NCBI GenBank assembly: GCA_038025085.1
Contig: CM076140.1
Location: 18,164,001 to 18,228,000 of the forward strand
From: Tetragonia tetragonoides
Lineage: Eukaryota; Streptophyta; Magnoliopsida; Caryophyllales; Aizoaceae
Length of the DNA: 64,000 nt
Reading direction: 5' to 3'
Shown: positions 58,601 to 64,000 of the stretch, piece after piece
Layout of the letters: the number at the start of each line of letters is the position of its first letter
Numbering within the stretch: position 1 is the first letter of the stretch
Program-made: the position numbers and the translations under genes
Notes under the pieces: generated by a model
The model's input: the letters and a program-made list of their open reading frames with translations, nothing else
Database searches by the model: none
Told to the model about the DNA's origin: nothing

Positions 58601-60684
58601 TGGGGCACTTACCACTTGTGCTCCCACCCCATCCTCTATTCTTATTCATTTAATAACTGTACAATTAGACACTTATTGGTTCAGAAGACATGTAACTCAA
58701 TTCAAGTCGCTGGCGAAGGAAGAGAGTATGTTTCTCGAGAGGCCCAAGGGTGGCATGGTGGAGCAAGGAGGCTAACGTTAAAAACCGTAGTATACTATAA
58801 CATTTAACTTCTCGATAACTTCAAAAAGTTACTGCAATAATGTTCATTTCTCTGGCTAAGATACCATCTGACAACTTTACTACCCCACCAGAATCCTCTT
58901 TCTTTTTATTACATTTAGGGACAAAATGTAACACACTAACATCTGCAGAAACAATATGACAACTAGAAGCCAGACCACACAAAATCTCCTTCCTAACACA
59001 GCATTGCACCATACTAACCTCATCTTCTTCCTCCTCCCAAAATCCTAAACTCTCAGCTGGAGGAACTCCACCACACTAGAAGGGGATACTCACTCCTCAA
59101 AGATACCAAACCATCTATCCATATGCGACGGGAAAAATCACAAGTAAGAAACATATGTAAAGCTGTCTCACTACCCGTCCGACAGAGGAGACATACATGT
59201 GGCAGAAGAACCATCCCCGGCCTGCTTCTATGACGCAGATCATTAGTATTCACTCTATCTAGTGCTAGAGTCCACACAAACGCCCGACCTTAAGCGGCAC
59301 CTTAGCCCTCCAAATGAGGTAGGCTATAGGAAACTGAGGAAGAGGCACACCTAAATGCTAAAAGAAGGATTTGCAAGAATTTTCCCTTGAAGCATCTCCA
59401 ATCCATCTCCCTGAATCATCACATTCTGAAACCTGAACTGTCACTAACAAGGCAAGCAAGACTGGTAACTCATCCATCTCCCAAATGAGGAGCCCTCTGT
59501 AGATGAAGGTTCCAAGAACCCGATTGCTTTCTATAGAACCCTGCCACAGTAGCATCATGTAAATAAGAGAGCTGGAACACAAGAGGAAACATCGCACAAG
59601 GGCTTCCCCCCTTTCCAAGAATCCTCACATAACCTGACCTTCTGCCCAATCCCCAATTTCAGCTCAACCAGAGGTAAAAATCTCGAGGAAACCTGCGAAT
59701 AAACTTCCACGGACTAGCGTGAGAAGTCCCTGTAACCATCTGTGCATCCCACTCATTCAGCTGTAACCCATATCTGCTCACTGCTCCTAATCACCCTATG
59801 CCAAAGACTCTCCGGCTCAAGTGGGAACTGCCACGACCACTTACCCACAAGGGCAACATTCTTACTCACCAATCTACCAATACCCTATGCCCCTTCCAAC
59901 TTAGGCATGCACCAAGTGGTCCTTCTTATCCCCGTCAACACCTGACCACAAAAAATAGAGCATAACTTTCTCGATGCGTTATTGCGTTTTGCCACTGCCA
60001 CAAGGATCCGAAACAAAGAGAGAGAGTAAAGGGGGATACAGGCTAAGCCTTTAAAACCTAGGAACTTTCTTTAGATAAGAAAAGGAACTTTGTTAAAGGA
60101 AGAGAAAGAATACAGATAGGGACGTCCCCAAAAAGAGGAACCACCCGATACCAAACAAATCCATAAGAATAAGCTTATACAACCGATGCTTATTCATAAA
60201 ACCTCTCTTTAACCCACAACCATCATAGTTAATACTAGAAGGCCAAAACCCTTATGTTTCAAGAAACAGAGCCTTCCTAAGATATTGTGTTAGCATTCGG
60301 ATCAGGATCATTGACTTGCTTTAATTTCAGATAGCATTAAATAAAGCTATTTGCTTTATAACGAGTAACAATATAGAATCAGAGCATTGTAAAAATCATT
60401 AATAAATCATCCAAATATCTAGATACATGCTTAATCTATAACAAAGAAAGAAAAGAACCGCCATCAGAAACCAAATATCTTGAATAGACATAAGGTAGCA
60501 AGTAGCAACTCACTGGGTGCGACCGAACTGATTTGACATGGAGGTCCAGCAGAGCTAACCCCAAGAAAAGCTAACGAGATACTTCCCAGCTCTTCAAAGT
60601 GACTCAACTTAATTTGAATTTTATCCTTCCCAAGAAACTGTACAGACACTTTTTTGTTGCTTGCTGAAAGGACATACATTTCAT
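24664..60684 (-). CDS. TFCE: Tubulin-folding cofactor E, 14 exons, 5' end outside window
   Basis: TFC-E (TBCE) is a cytosolic chaperone that works with cofactors C and D to assemble alpha/beta-tubulin dimers. In Arabidopsis it is PFIFFERLING, required for embryo microtubules. The exon-encoded protein gives, in order, the linker MYVLSA and [16 protein letters not shown], leucine-rich repeats ([69 protein letters not shown]), the cap [12 protein letters not shown] and [15 protein letters not shown], the helical segment [17 protein letters not shown], and a C-terminal ubiquitin-like domain ending [16 protein letters not shown]. All introns are GT-AG, phases fit and no stop occurs, so the gene looks functional. 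About 427 residues are encoded here against roughly 530 in the family. The missing part is the CAP-Gly domain. Introns total about 35 kb, most of it transposons. Confidence 0.95.
25120..25670 (-). mobile_element. LINE 3' fragment with RNase H domain
   Basis: A T-run at 25,121-25,136 marks the 3' tail of a minus-strand element. Upstream in sense direction the minus strand reads [20 protein letters not shown] and, after a frameshift, [20 protein letters not shown] and [10 protein letters not shown]. This is the plant RNase H-like RVT_3 domain found at the end of some LINE ORF2 proteins. The other LINEs here end instead in the zf-RVT type, so this is a separate lineage. I found no target duplication. 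Confidence 0.7.
25880..26366. mobile_element. hAT-like element, 487 bp, GAGCTCG-rich
   Basis: It is flanked by an exact 8-bp duplication, AGGTAACT (25,872-25,879 and 26,367-26,374). The ends are inverted around GGGCTGGCC followed by ACGAGCTG or ACAAGCCA. The inside is dense in GAGCTCG and GAGCCGA motifs, as in the element at 17,113-18,091. There is no transposase. It lies in the last TFC-E intron. Confidence 0.88.
26424..28577 (-). mobile_element. LINE A, 5'-truncated, 19-bp target duplication
   Basis: GTCATGGATTTACTAATTA flanks the copy exactly (26,405-26,423 and 28,578-28,596). The 3' end is on the left with a short poly(T). The minus strand encodes an L1-clade ORF2 piece: [13 protein letters not shown], the [10 protein letters not shown] active-site block near 28,100, [12 protein letters not shown], and the zinc-binding end LHCRFTQ with CxxC. 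Frameshifts break it. The residue before FEKAYD is His instead of the usual catalytic Asp. Confidence 0.93.
29148..29225 (-). CDS. TFCE: TFC-E exon: ubiquitin-like domain, part 2
   Basis: A 78-bp, phase-0 exon encoding [20 protein letters not shown] and LFLQEE. Acceptor TCCTAG, donor GTACAT. Confidence 0.92.
29489..29565 (-). CDS. TFCE: TFC-E exon: ubiquitin-like domain, part 1
   Basis: A 77-bp exon encoding [20 protein letters not shown] and PATTT. Acceptor TTGCAG, donor GTAATT. Confidence 0.92.
29647..29738 (-). CDS. TFCE: TFC-E exon: linker to ubiquitin-like domain
   Basis: A 92-bp exon encoding [20 protein letters not shown] and PQKMGSGLL. Acceptor TGATAG, donor GTATGG. Confidence 0.92.
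31229..32970 (-). mobile_element. LINE B, 5'-truncated ORF2
   Basis: A poly(T) at 31,229 is followed by the shared TTAGATAAGA end, a 3' UTR hairpin at 31,287-31,303 and the C-terminal VIQRHWRDL. Further in are [19 protein letters not shown] (zf-RVT) and [18 protein letters not shown]. The two longest open stretches are 308 codons (32,256-31,330) and 192 codons (33,119-32,541, the latter starting outside the LINE). They overlap in different frames. The 5' junction is near 32,970. No duplication was found. Confidence 0.9.
34365..34430 (-). CDS. TFCE: TFC-E exon: helical linker
   Basis: A 66-bp exon encoding [20 protein letters not shown]. Acceptor TTTGCAG, donor GTAAAA. It is isolated by introns of 2.8 and 4.6 kb. 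Confidence 0.92.
34806..35347 (-). mobile_element. LINE C, short 3' copy with 17-bp target duplication
   Basis: CAAGTGATGAAGATGTT flanks it (34,789-34,805 and 35,348-35,364). It contains the zf-RVT domain and C-terminus and is highly similar to LINE B. The single frame [20 protein letters not shown] ... RHWRDL is open throughout, so the copy is young. The hairpin is at 34,861-34,877. Confidence 0.93.
35825..36058. mobile_element. Stowaway-like MITE, 234 bp
   Basis: CTCCCTCTGTCCCAC on the left and the complement of CTCCCTCCATCAC on the right, with TA flanking both (35,823-35,824 and 36,059-36,060). Internal GGTCAAAG blocks are also inverted. It lies in the TFC-E intron between LINE C and LINE D. 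Confidence 0.88.
36309..36968 (-). mobile_element. LINE D, 3' fragment
   Basis: It has a poly(T), TTAGATAAGA, a hairpin (36,367-36,383), [19 protein letters not shown] and [19 protein letters not shown] (zf-RVT) on the minus strand. It is open in two frames with one shift near 36,640. The right junction is near 36,968. No duplication was seen. Confidence 0.85.
37217..37251 (-). CDS. TFCE: TFC-E micro-exon
   Basis: Only 35 bp, encoding [11 protein letters not shown] and two bases of Arg. Acceptor TGTCAG, donor GTAAGT. The 79-bp intron before it is among the shortest in the gene. Confidence 0.9.
37331..37438 (-). CDS. TFCE: TFC-E exon: end of LRR domain
   Basis: A 108-bp exon, 36 codons, encoding [20 protein letters not shown] and [15 protein letters not shown], the most recognisable block of the family. 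Acceptor GAGGCAG, donor GTAAAT. Confidence 0.95.
38269..39323 (-). mobile_element. LINE E, diverged family, 11-bp duplication
   Basis: CATCACATGAT flanks it (38,258-38,268 and 39,324-39,334). The minus strand reads [20 protein letters not shown] and [19 protein letters not shown], a zf-RVT domain clearly different from LINEs A-D. Its tail (AGTAAAGAAAAAGTATTATT) differs too. Frameshifts are frequent, so it is older. Confidence 0.85.
39702..40345 (-). mobile_element. LINE F, 3' fragment
   Basis: Tail TTTTAGATAAGAG at 39,702 onward, a hairpin at 39,757-39,773, then [20 protein letters not shown] and [23 protein letters not shown] occurs on both sides (39,691-39,701 and 40,352-40,362) and may be the duplication, but the sequence is of low complexity. 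Confidence 0.83.
41087..41200 (-). mobile_element. LINE G1, tail only
   Basis: A poly(T), then an E-family tail (GAAAGTATTATAAATAGTAA), a hairpin-like 41,147-41,163 and GTCAGCCCAGTGAAACCT. It is cut off after about 110 bp, directly against the next LINE. Confidence 0.7.
41221..41600 (-). mobile_element. LINE G2, 3' fragment
   Basis: Tail AAAAAAGTTTTATTAAATC, a hairpin at 41,262-41,278, then the conserved CACCCCAATGACATTGGACG that encodes the C-terminus. It ends near 41,600. Confidence 0.75.
41601..42299. other. TFC-E intron, nothing recognised
   Basis: No element end or coding signal was seen. Confidence 0.4.
42300..42744 (-). mobile_element. LINE H, diverged 3' fragment
   Basis: Hairpin-like GAGGACAACATATCCTC (42,329-42,345), then a minus-strand frame with [20 protein letters not shown] and ICDVQRN. 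This is the decayed counterpart of the [10 protein letters not shown]...VQRHW block. The LINE I tail abuts it. Confidence 0.65.
42745..43265 (-). mobile_element. LINE I, diverged 3' fragment
   Basis: Tail TTTTTTTAGATACAAAAAATTG. The minus strand reads [20 protein letters not shown] and [18 protein letters not shown], a zf-RVT remnant. It includes a run of about 12 C at 43,016-43,027. Confidence 0.7.
43266..44424. other. TFC-E intron, nothing further recognised
   Basis: Possible weak continuation of LINE I to about 43,400. The rest has no identified element. Confidence 0.35.
44425..44486 (-). CDS. TFCE: TFC-E exon: LRR
   Basis: A 62-bp exon encoding [20 protein letters not shown]. Acceptor CTTGCAG, donor GTATGC. 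The following intron is 7.0 kb. Confidence 0.92.
44571..44689 (-). CDS. TFCE: TFC-E exon: LRR
   Basis: A 119-bp exon encoding [15 protein letters not shown] and FQNLRCLLL. Acceptor TTCTTCAG, donor GTGAGG. Confidence 0.92.
44839..44948 (-). CDS. TFCE: TFC-E exon: LRR
   Basis: A 110-bp exon encoding [19 protein letters not shown] and [11 protein letters not shown]. Acceptor TTCACAG, donor GTATGT. Confidence 0.92.
45245..45396 (+). mobile_element. SINE, tRNA-derived type
   Basis: CGGATCAAGGGTTAAAAGG resembles a decayed B box, followed by GAAACAGCCTCTCTGTGAGA, GTAAGGTTGCGGACAACCGC and a GTTGATGTTGTTG end. This order is typical of Au-like plant SINEs. No duplication was fixed. Confidence 0.55.
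45587..46092 (+). mobile_element. LINE J, antisense to TFC-E, 19-bp duplication
   Basis: GAGCCTACTTCTGCCATTT flanks it exactly (45,568-45,586 and 46,093-46,111). The plus strand is open from 45,560 to 46,000 across the zf-RVT domain ([20 protein letters not shown]) to [11 protein letters not shown], then comes a 3' UTR hairpin (46,019-46,035), AATAAAATTTTCTCTTATCT and an A-tail. It is clearly a recent copy. The closest relative in the window appears to be LINE F. Confidence 0.94.
46640..47195 (-). mobile_element. LINE K, diverged 3' fragment
   Basis: The minus strand gives [34 protein letters not shown] (zf-RVT) and [19 protein letters not shown], in several frames. A run of 12 G lies at 47,011-47,022. 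Confidence 0.65.
47410..47765 (-). mobile_element. LINE L, diverged 3' fragment
   Basis: TTGAGGACAATGTCAC resembles the 3' hairpin. The minus strand then reads [20 protein letters not shown] and, in another frame, [16 protein letters not shown], a decayed zf-RVT C-terminal region. Confidence 0.5.
47766..48354. other. TFC-E intron, nothing recognised
   Basis: AT-rich, with no identified element. Confidence 0.35.
48355..48418 (+). mobile_element. LINE 3' tail remnant
   Basis: TCCTTATCCTCGCCTTTTGT, then ATTCTTTCAATATTTG, AATAAAATTTTCTTATCT and an A-rich tail. This is the shared LINE 3' UTR end on the plus strand without any coding part. Confidence 0.7.
48979..49149 (+). repeat. 80-bp tandem duplication, 91-bp offset
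   Basis: Both units contain GAGAAGTAAATTTCCCACAA and end CCAGAATTCAGATT. They are near-identical, so the duplication is recent. It lies inside the long-TIR element. Confidence 0.9.
49587..49620 (+). repeat. (AG)17 microsatellite
   Basis: A pure AG run inside the long-TIR element. Confidence 0.95.
50217..50291 (-). CDS. TFCE: TFC-E exon: LRR
   Basis: A 75-bp, phase-0 exon encoding [20 protein letters not shown] and ISEIT. Acceptor GCACAG, donor GTATGT. The following intron is 5.3 kb. Confidence 0.92.
50501..50647 (-). CDS. TFCE: TFC-E exon: LRR
   Basis: A 147-bp, phase-0 exon encoding [18 protein letters not shown] and [18 protein letters not shown]. Acceptor TTTTCAG, donor GTGCAC. Confidence 0.93.
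51340..51455 (+). mobile_element. SINE fragment
   Basis: AAACACCCTCTCTACTAGGT, GGGTAAGGCTGCATACATCT and CCCCAGACCCCGCCC followed by GTCGTCGTTG are the signature of the 3' body of a common plant SINE group. The tRNA-like head is missing or decayed. Confidence 0.65.
52285..52331 (-). CDS. TFCE: TFC-E exon: first LRR strand
   Basis: A 47-bp exon with acceptor CACAG and donor GTAAGT, encoding [16 protein letters not shown] together with the last base of the previous exon. Confidence 0.9.
54414..55751. mobile_element. Mutator-like element in LINE M, 9-bp duplication
   Basis: ATCCTACCC flanks it exactly (54,405-54,413 and 55,752-55,760). The ends are inverted around GTTTTAAAAAGCGCG and continue into GAGGCG-rich DNA. 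Removing the element and one duplication copy makes the LINE reading frame continuous (VADVLGRIL to DIGVE). Inside is a (TCTTCTCTCTCTTCG)-type minisatellite (about 54,918-55,075) and AT-rich sequence, with no transposase. Confidence 0.9.
54918..55075 (+). repeat. CTTCTCTCTCTTCG minisatellite
   Basis: Variable units of CTTCGT/CTTCTCTCTCTTCG give a long Ser/Leu/Phe-rich open frame in all three plus-strand frames. None is a plausible protein. Confidence 0.9.
57734..58400 (-). mobile_element. LINE N, 3' fragment beside LINE M
   Basis: Tail TTTTTTTCAGATAAAGT, a hairpin at 57,792-57,808, then [20 protein letters not shown] (zf-RVT) and [20 protein letters not shown]. It is closest to LINE A. It starts 38 bp beyond the LINE M duplication. 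Confidence 0.87.
58419..58640 (-). mobile_element. tRNA-derived SINE
   Basis: On the minus strand a tRNA-like head near 58,632 has GAGCACAAGTGGTAAG (A-box-like) and GAGTTCAAATCTTC (B-box-like). About 130 bp of body and an A8 tail (58,426-58,433) follow. CTTATTC flanks it (58,412-58,418 and 58,641-58,647), a short possible duplication. Confidence 0.6.
59040..60055 (-). mobile_element. LINE O, diverged fragment
   Basis: The minus strand reads [20 protein letters not shown] and [20 protein letters not shown] (zf-RVT), then [23 protein letters not shown] and [17 protein letters not shown] blocks and the [16 protein letters not shown] region. Frameshifts are common. No tail hairpin was found. Confidence 0.8.
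60068..60165 (-). mobile_element. LINE P, tail only
   Basis: TTTAGATAAGAAAAGGAAC, GAAAGAATACAG and the palindrome GGGACGTCCC, then a short coding remnant. It is about 100 bp. Confidence 0.55.
60514..60684 (-). CDS. TFCE: TFC-E exon: CAP-Gly to LRR linker
   Basis: Acceptor CCCCAG, donor GTGAGT. It encodes [20 protein letters not shown] and ends SSVAP plus one base. The first two bases complete a codon begun in an upstream exon. This is the most 5' exon I could find. The next intron is 8.2 kb. Confidence 0.93.
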
Positions 60685-61208
60685 CTGGGGTAAAGCAAAA
60701 AGGAAAAAAAAAGATTAATTAAAGAACTCTCGTGCTGATATGATTATGCATTCAATAGATGCATATACCATATTTAGAAAATGGAATACCATTACACAAA
60801 TATACAAAGATATTACACAAAACATAAGACCCAGCATGCTATAGAGCAGAATGGTATTGAAAGTGGGTAAAAGAAAAGGAAAACAAGGAGGATGATCCAT
60901 GAGAGCATGAAGAAATCAAAAGTGCAACGTTGTGGAAATGAATGAATAAACGAATAACTAGTTGAAATTTACAACACATAAAAACTTAAGAAATTATCAA
61001 AAGCATACTCCCTCCATTTCAGATTAAATGTCCATGAAGGAATATTGAGAATTTCTTTTTACTTGAAATAATATACCACCCCCTTTAAATAAAGCACTTA
61101 TTTCTCCTCAACTATTGGTTGTGAAGCCCTCAATGTCAATTACTGTTATTTATACTCTACCACTCTCAACAAAATATTATTTTTTTTAGAAGAAAAAAGG
61201 TATTAATT

Positions 61209-61808
61209 TTTATTAATTTTTATTTATTTTTTTTAGATAAGAAAAAATTTTATTAATCAATTGTTAAAGAATACAAAGTCGGAGGATAAGGCATCCTCAA
61301 TAACAAGAAAACATATCTACACATCTCCGCCAATGTCGCTGACCCAAGGTCAATGGGACGCCCTTAAAGGCCCTTGCCGCCTTAGCCCAGAGTGACGCCA
61401 AATAAACTATGCGATCCCAAACTAAATCCGGAGACTTCCGAGTCTCAGAAAAGACCCTCGAGTTCCTCTCCAACCAGATACACCAAAGAATAGTCATGCA
61501 AGCACACCTCCACAACAACCTCCCCTCCTTACTCCTCCTCATCGCAGCAAACCGTAACTGCAAAAACTCGCCCACCGTAGCTGGGAACACAGAACTCTAT
61601 CCCATAGGTTCCTAGCAAAATCACACAGCACAAACAAATGCAACCCTCCACTGTTACGACACATCACACAAATCCCCAATCCCCGGCTCAACCAGGTCTA
61701 CGACGTTGCAACATATCATGAGTGTTCACCCTACCAAACACCAAAGTCCACACGAAAGCGAGAACCTTCAATGGAACCTTAGACTTCCAAATAATTGTAG
61801 ATAAATGT
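61209..61808 (-). mobile_element. LINE Q, 18-bp target duplication
   Basis: AGAAAAAAGGTATTAATT flanks it exactly (61,191-61,208 and 61,809-61,826). It has an A-rich tail, TTAGATAAGA, a hairpin at 61,282-61,298 and the minus-strand frame [20 protein letters not shown] ... LTLGQRHW. It is inserted in the LINE S tail. Confidence 0.92.
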
Positions 61809-61826
61809 AGAAAAAAGGTATTAATT

Positions 61827-62158
61827 CTTTTTTTAGATAAGAAATTTTTTTATTAATCAATCAAGTGAAAGAATACAAAAGGAGGACAAGAAGTCCTCAA
61901 ATGAATACAAAAAATTTCTACAACTCCCCCCAATGAAGTTGAACAAAGGTAAGTGGAACACCCTTGAAGGCCCTAGCTGCCTTCGCCCAAAGAGAAGCCA
62001 AATAAATAATATGATCCCAAACACAGTCAACGGTCTTTCCAGAAGCAGAAAAGACCCTCGAATTCTGTTCCAGCCAAATACACCACAGAACGGCCATACA
62101 AGCACACCTCCGCCACAACTTGCCCTCTCTCCCCCTCCCACCAGCAACAAACCTAGGT
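61827..62158 (-). mobile_element. LINE R, inserted in LINE Q's target duplication
   Basis: AAAAAAGGTATTAAT (61,811-61,825) and AAAGAAGGTATTAAT (62,159-62,173) flank it with one mismatch. Tail TTTTTTTAGATAAGAAA, a hairpin at 61,882-61,898, and CACMAVLWCIWLEQNSRVFS to [10 protein letters not shown] on the minus strand. It is nearly the same as LINE D. Confidence 0.88.
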
Positions 62159-62714
62159 AAAGAAGGTATTAATAAAGCAGATAAAGAAGGTTACAACCTA
62201 GGAGGATCTAATTACAACTTTACAAGTCACCCAATGACATTGGATGTCAGTAAGGGACTCCCCTTTAATAGCCCCTGCTGCTTTGACCCACAAAGAGGCA
62301 AAGTGAACCACCTGAACCTGATCCATACAAACTTGAAGCCCATCAAAATGCGCAAATGTGGCTCTAACCAGAGGGGCCTAAACAAAGAAAGCATAGCACT
62401 TAGCGCATCGCCACAACAGCTTGTTGTCGTTTCCACTTCCCATCCCCCACACATGTAATCTGCAGATGCTGATTGCTAGTAATCAAAGCAGGAAATACAT
62501 AACACTCCAGAAACACCCAAAAGTCGGCTCCATAGAGAACGCACCATATCAAAATGTAAGAACAAGTGAACAACAACTCTCATTATCACGACTTCATATC
62601 ACACACATGTCCGCAGAGAGAACTCAACGAGGTCGCTCCTCTACACCATATCATGTGTGCTAATCTTAGCCCGCACTATCAAGTGAGCCTTACAACTTGA
62701 GTACCTGTCAATCA

Positions 62715-63054
62715 CTCCCTTCATCTCAATTAGTAAGGCATTAATTGCCGGTTTTCCCACTTTTCCCTTCCTTTTTCATGGTATTTAGTATTTACACATC
62801 TATCTCCATTGTGACATTTAATGACTACGGCTATCTTAGTCATTTTTACCTTCTTATTTCCTTTTCTCTTAGATAACATGGTCACATGGGTATCCGCCTA
62901 CCGGGCTTGGCTAATCCCATAGGCCTTGAATTCATGGCCAAGAAACCTCCAGTGGCCCTGAGAGAGAATGTTTACCTTCTACTGTCCATGATTTCACCAC
63001 TTCTTAATCTATGTGCAAAGTCAAAACACGCCTTATATTAAGAAATGGCTGGAG
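62715..63054. mobile_element. Possible inner Stowaway-like MITE
   Basis: CTCCCTTCATCTCAATTAGT on the left and the complement of CTCCAGCCATTTCTTAATAT on the right. The right end and the outer element's right end share CATAGATTAAGAARTGG, so they belong to one family. The TIR match is imperfect. Confidence 0.45.
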
Positions 63055-63120
63055 TATTTACCATTTCTTAATCTATGTGTTAAAGTCTTCGTGGACATCT
63101 AATTTAAAATGGAGGGAGTA

Positions 63121-63835
63121 TCCGCTTGTGATAAATCTCATAAGTTTCCAGGAAGCATAAAGGATAGGAAAGGAGAGGATTTAGAGGGGAAAAGAAGAGA
63201 TAAAGCGGCAGAGAGAAGATCAGAAGGGAACAACGCTAATTGTATAATGTATTTTTTGATAGAATCATAGAATTCATGAAAATTAGTTGTATTGATAAAT
63301 AATCAACAAATTACAATGCTGAGGACAAGGTGTCATTATGAATCCTGACAAAGCAATTAAAATGGTAATGCCCTCCAATACCTATATACATATGAGATAT
63401 GACATAGGAATGAGGAGAGGAAAAAAAAAAAAAAAAAAACAGCACAGCAAAATAAACCACTTTATCCTAAACCAATTCTTCCAAAAGATTCATCTCGAAA
63501 GACCCCAATCATACCTACCCTTTCATACAAACCAAACAACAGAGAACATTGCACATTTTCAAAAAATTCCCTCTCCTTTTTAAGGGGAATATGGCCTCAA
63601 ACGCGATATATGCATATTAATCCATTAAATACCACTCTTAGATAGAGTAATAGAAATACATGAAATAGACTCAAAGTGAAGACTTGTTGTGAAGCGTTGG
63701 ATCTTAAGTTAGAAGAAGGCCCATGGCTAGGATGAGCTGAGAAGGAACAGCACAGGTGTAATGTCTAGGTGGGGCGGACCATGCACCTTCGAACTGTATT
63801 GGTCAAAAGTCACACCATCCCAGAGAAAAAAATTG
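63121..63835. other. Intergenic or intron, little recognised
   Basis: 63,250-63,335 (TTTTTTGATAGAATCA ... GAGGACAAGGTGTC) may be another LINE tail. An A20-like run lies at 63,421-63,440. No CAP-Gly coding block was found. Confidence 0.35.
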
Positions 63836-63839
63836 AAAA

Positions 63840-64000
63840 ATGGACGCCAAACCCCTCTCCACCCGTCTGAAGACAATCCAACTATGAACATTGACCAGAA
63901 GTGTAAAATGAAAAGGGAAAAGAGGGTCAACCTACCTCACACCCTTAGAGGCACACCAGTCTGATGCCAAAATGACCATAAAGGAAGAGGAACCAAATTT
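63840..64000 (-). mobile_element. LINE reverse transcriptase fragment at window edge
   Basis: The minus strand reads VILASDWCASKGVR, a stop, then VDPLFPFHFTLLVNV. This matches the LINE RT block that elsewhere here reads [19 protein letters not shown]. It continues past the window end. Confidence 0.5.

Larger units (their letters stand above)
61178..62690 (-). mobile_element. LINE S, split by LINEs Q and R
   Basis: The tail TTTTTTTTAGAAGAAAAAAG is at 61,180-61,199 and the rest resumes near 62,159 (GTAAAGAAGGTATTAATAAA). The order aligns to the LINE E tail. The coding remnant CATTGGATGTCAGTAAGG and HFALCGSKQQ-like frames, plus a decayed zf-RVT at 62,570-62,660, continue to about 62,690. Confidence 0.65.
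61008..63118. mobile_element. Stowaway-like element enlarged by nested insertions
   Basis: Left end CTCCCTCCATTTCAGATTAA and right end complement CTCCCTCCATTTTAAATTAG, both continuing into ATGTCCA/C...GAAG; TA flanks each end (61,006-61,007 and 63,119-63,120). Subtracting three LINEs and an inner MITE leaves only about 260 bp, a normal MITE size. Confidence 0.8.

Noticed and set aside
63727..63990. Possible CAP-Gly exon of TFC-E
   Set aside because: The minus strand reads as LINE reverse transcriptase (PFHFTLL block), not as a CAP-Gly motif.
1..64000. CRISPR arrays, operons, tRNA or rRNA genes
   Set aside because: Nothing with regular spacers, Shine-Dalgarno-led genes or cloverleaf structure was seen. 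The only tRNA-like sequence is the SINE head near 58.63 kb.

Overview
This is a plant nuclear genome window, very probably from a eudicot with a repeat-rich genome. It is AT-rich, its introns are of the GT-AG type, and it holds Ty1/copia, gypsy-like, LINE (L1 clade), SINE, hAT, CACTA, Mutator-like and Stowaway-like elements. I found no rRNA, tRNA, CRISPR or bacterial features. I cannot name the species.

The one clear host gene is tubulin-folding cofactor E (TFC-E/TBCE, the PFIFFERLING class), on the minus strand. Fourteen exons between 60,684 and 24,664 splice with GT-AG borders in consistent phase and without an internal stop. They encode about 427 residues: the end of the N-terminal region, the leucine-rich repeats and the C-terminal ubiquitin-like domain. 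The N-terminal CAP-Gly exon or exons lie upstream and I did not find them here. The coding sequence is 1,286 bp spread over 36 kb, because seven introns have grown to between 1.6 and 8.2 kb while the others stay at 79-263 bp.

The long introns are filled mostly with 5'-truncated LINE copies. I count 17 pieces in the sense direction of the gene and two antisense. Several have clean target-site duplications (TSDs). One (52,645-57,679) covers almost a whole ORF2 and is itself split by a Mutator-like element with a 9-bp TSD. Many share a 3' end (TTATCTAAAA) and a short hairpin in the 3' UTR whose closing base pair covaries between copies. Just upstream of the first visible exon, a Stowaway-like element (61,008-63,118) holds a LINE that was in turn entered by two further LINEs.

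The left 24 kb is a mosaic of mobile elements. It has two elements with long terminal inverted repeats (TIRs) and a mariner-like element (0.2-3.9 kb). A degraded but complete copia element with 300-bp LTRs lies at 8,429-16,165. A second copia 3' end carrying a hAT insertion covers about 16.7-18.9 kb. A gypsy-like solo LTR (19,072-20,407) appears to split the last exon of an unidentified minus-strand gene. A short CACTA element lies at 22,765-23,479.
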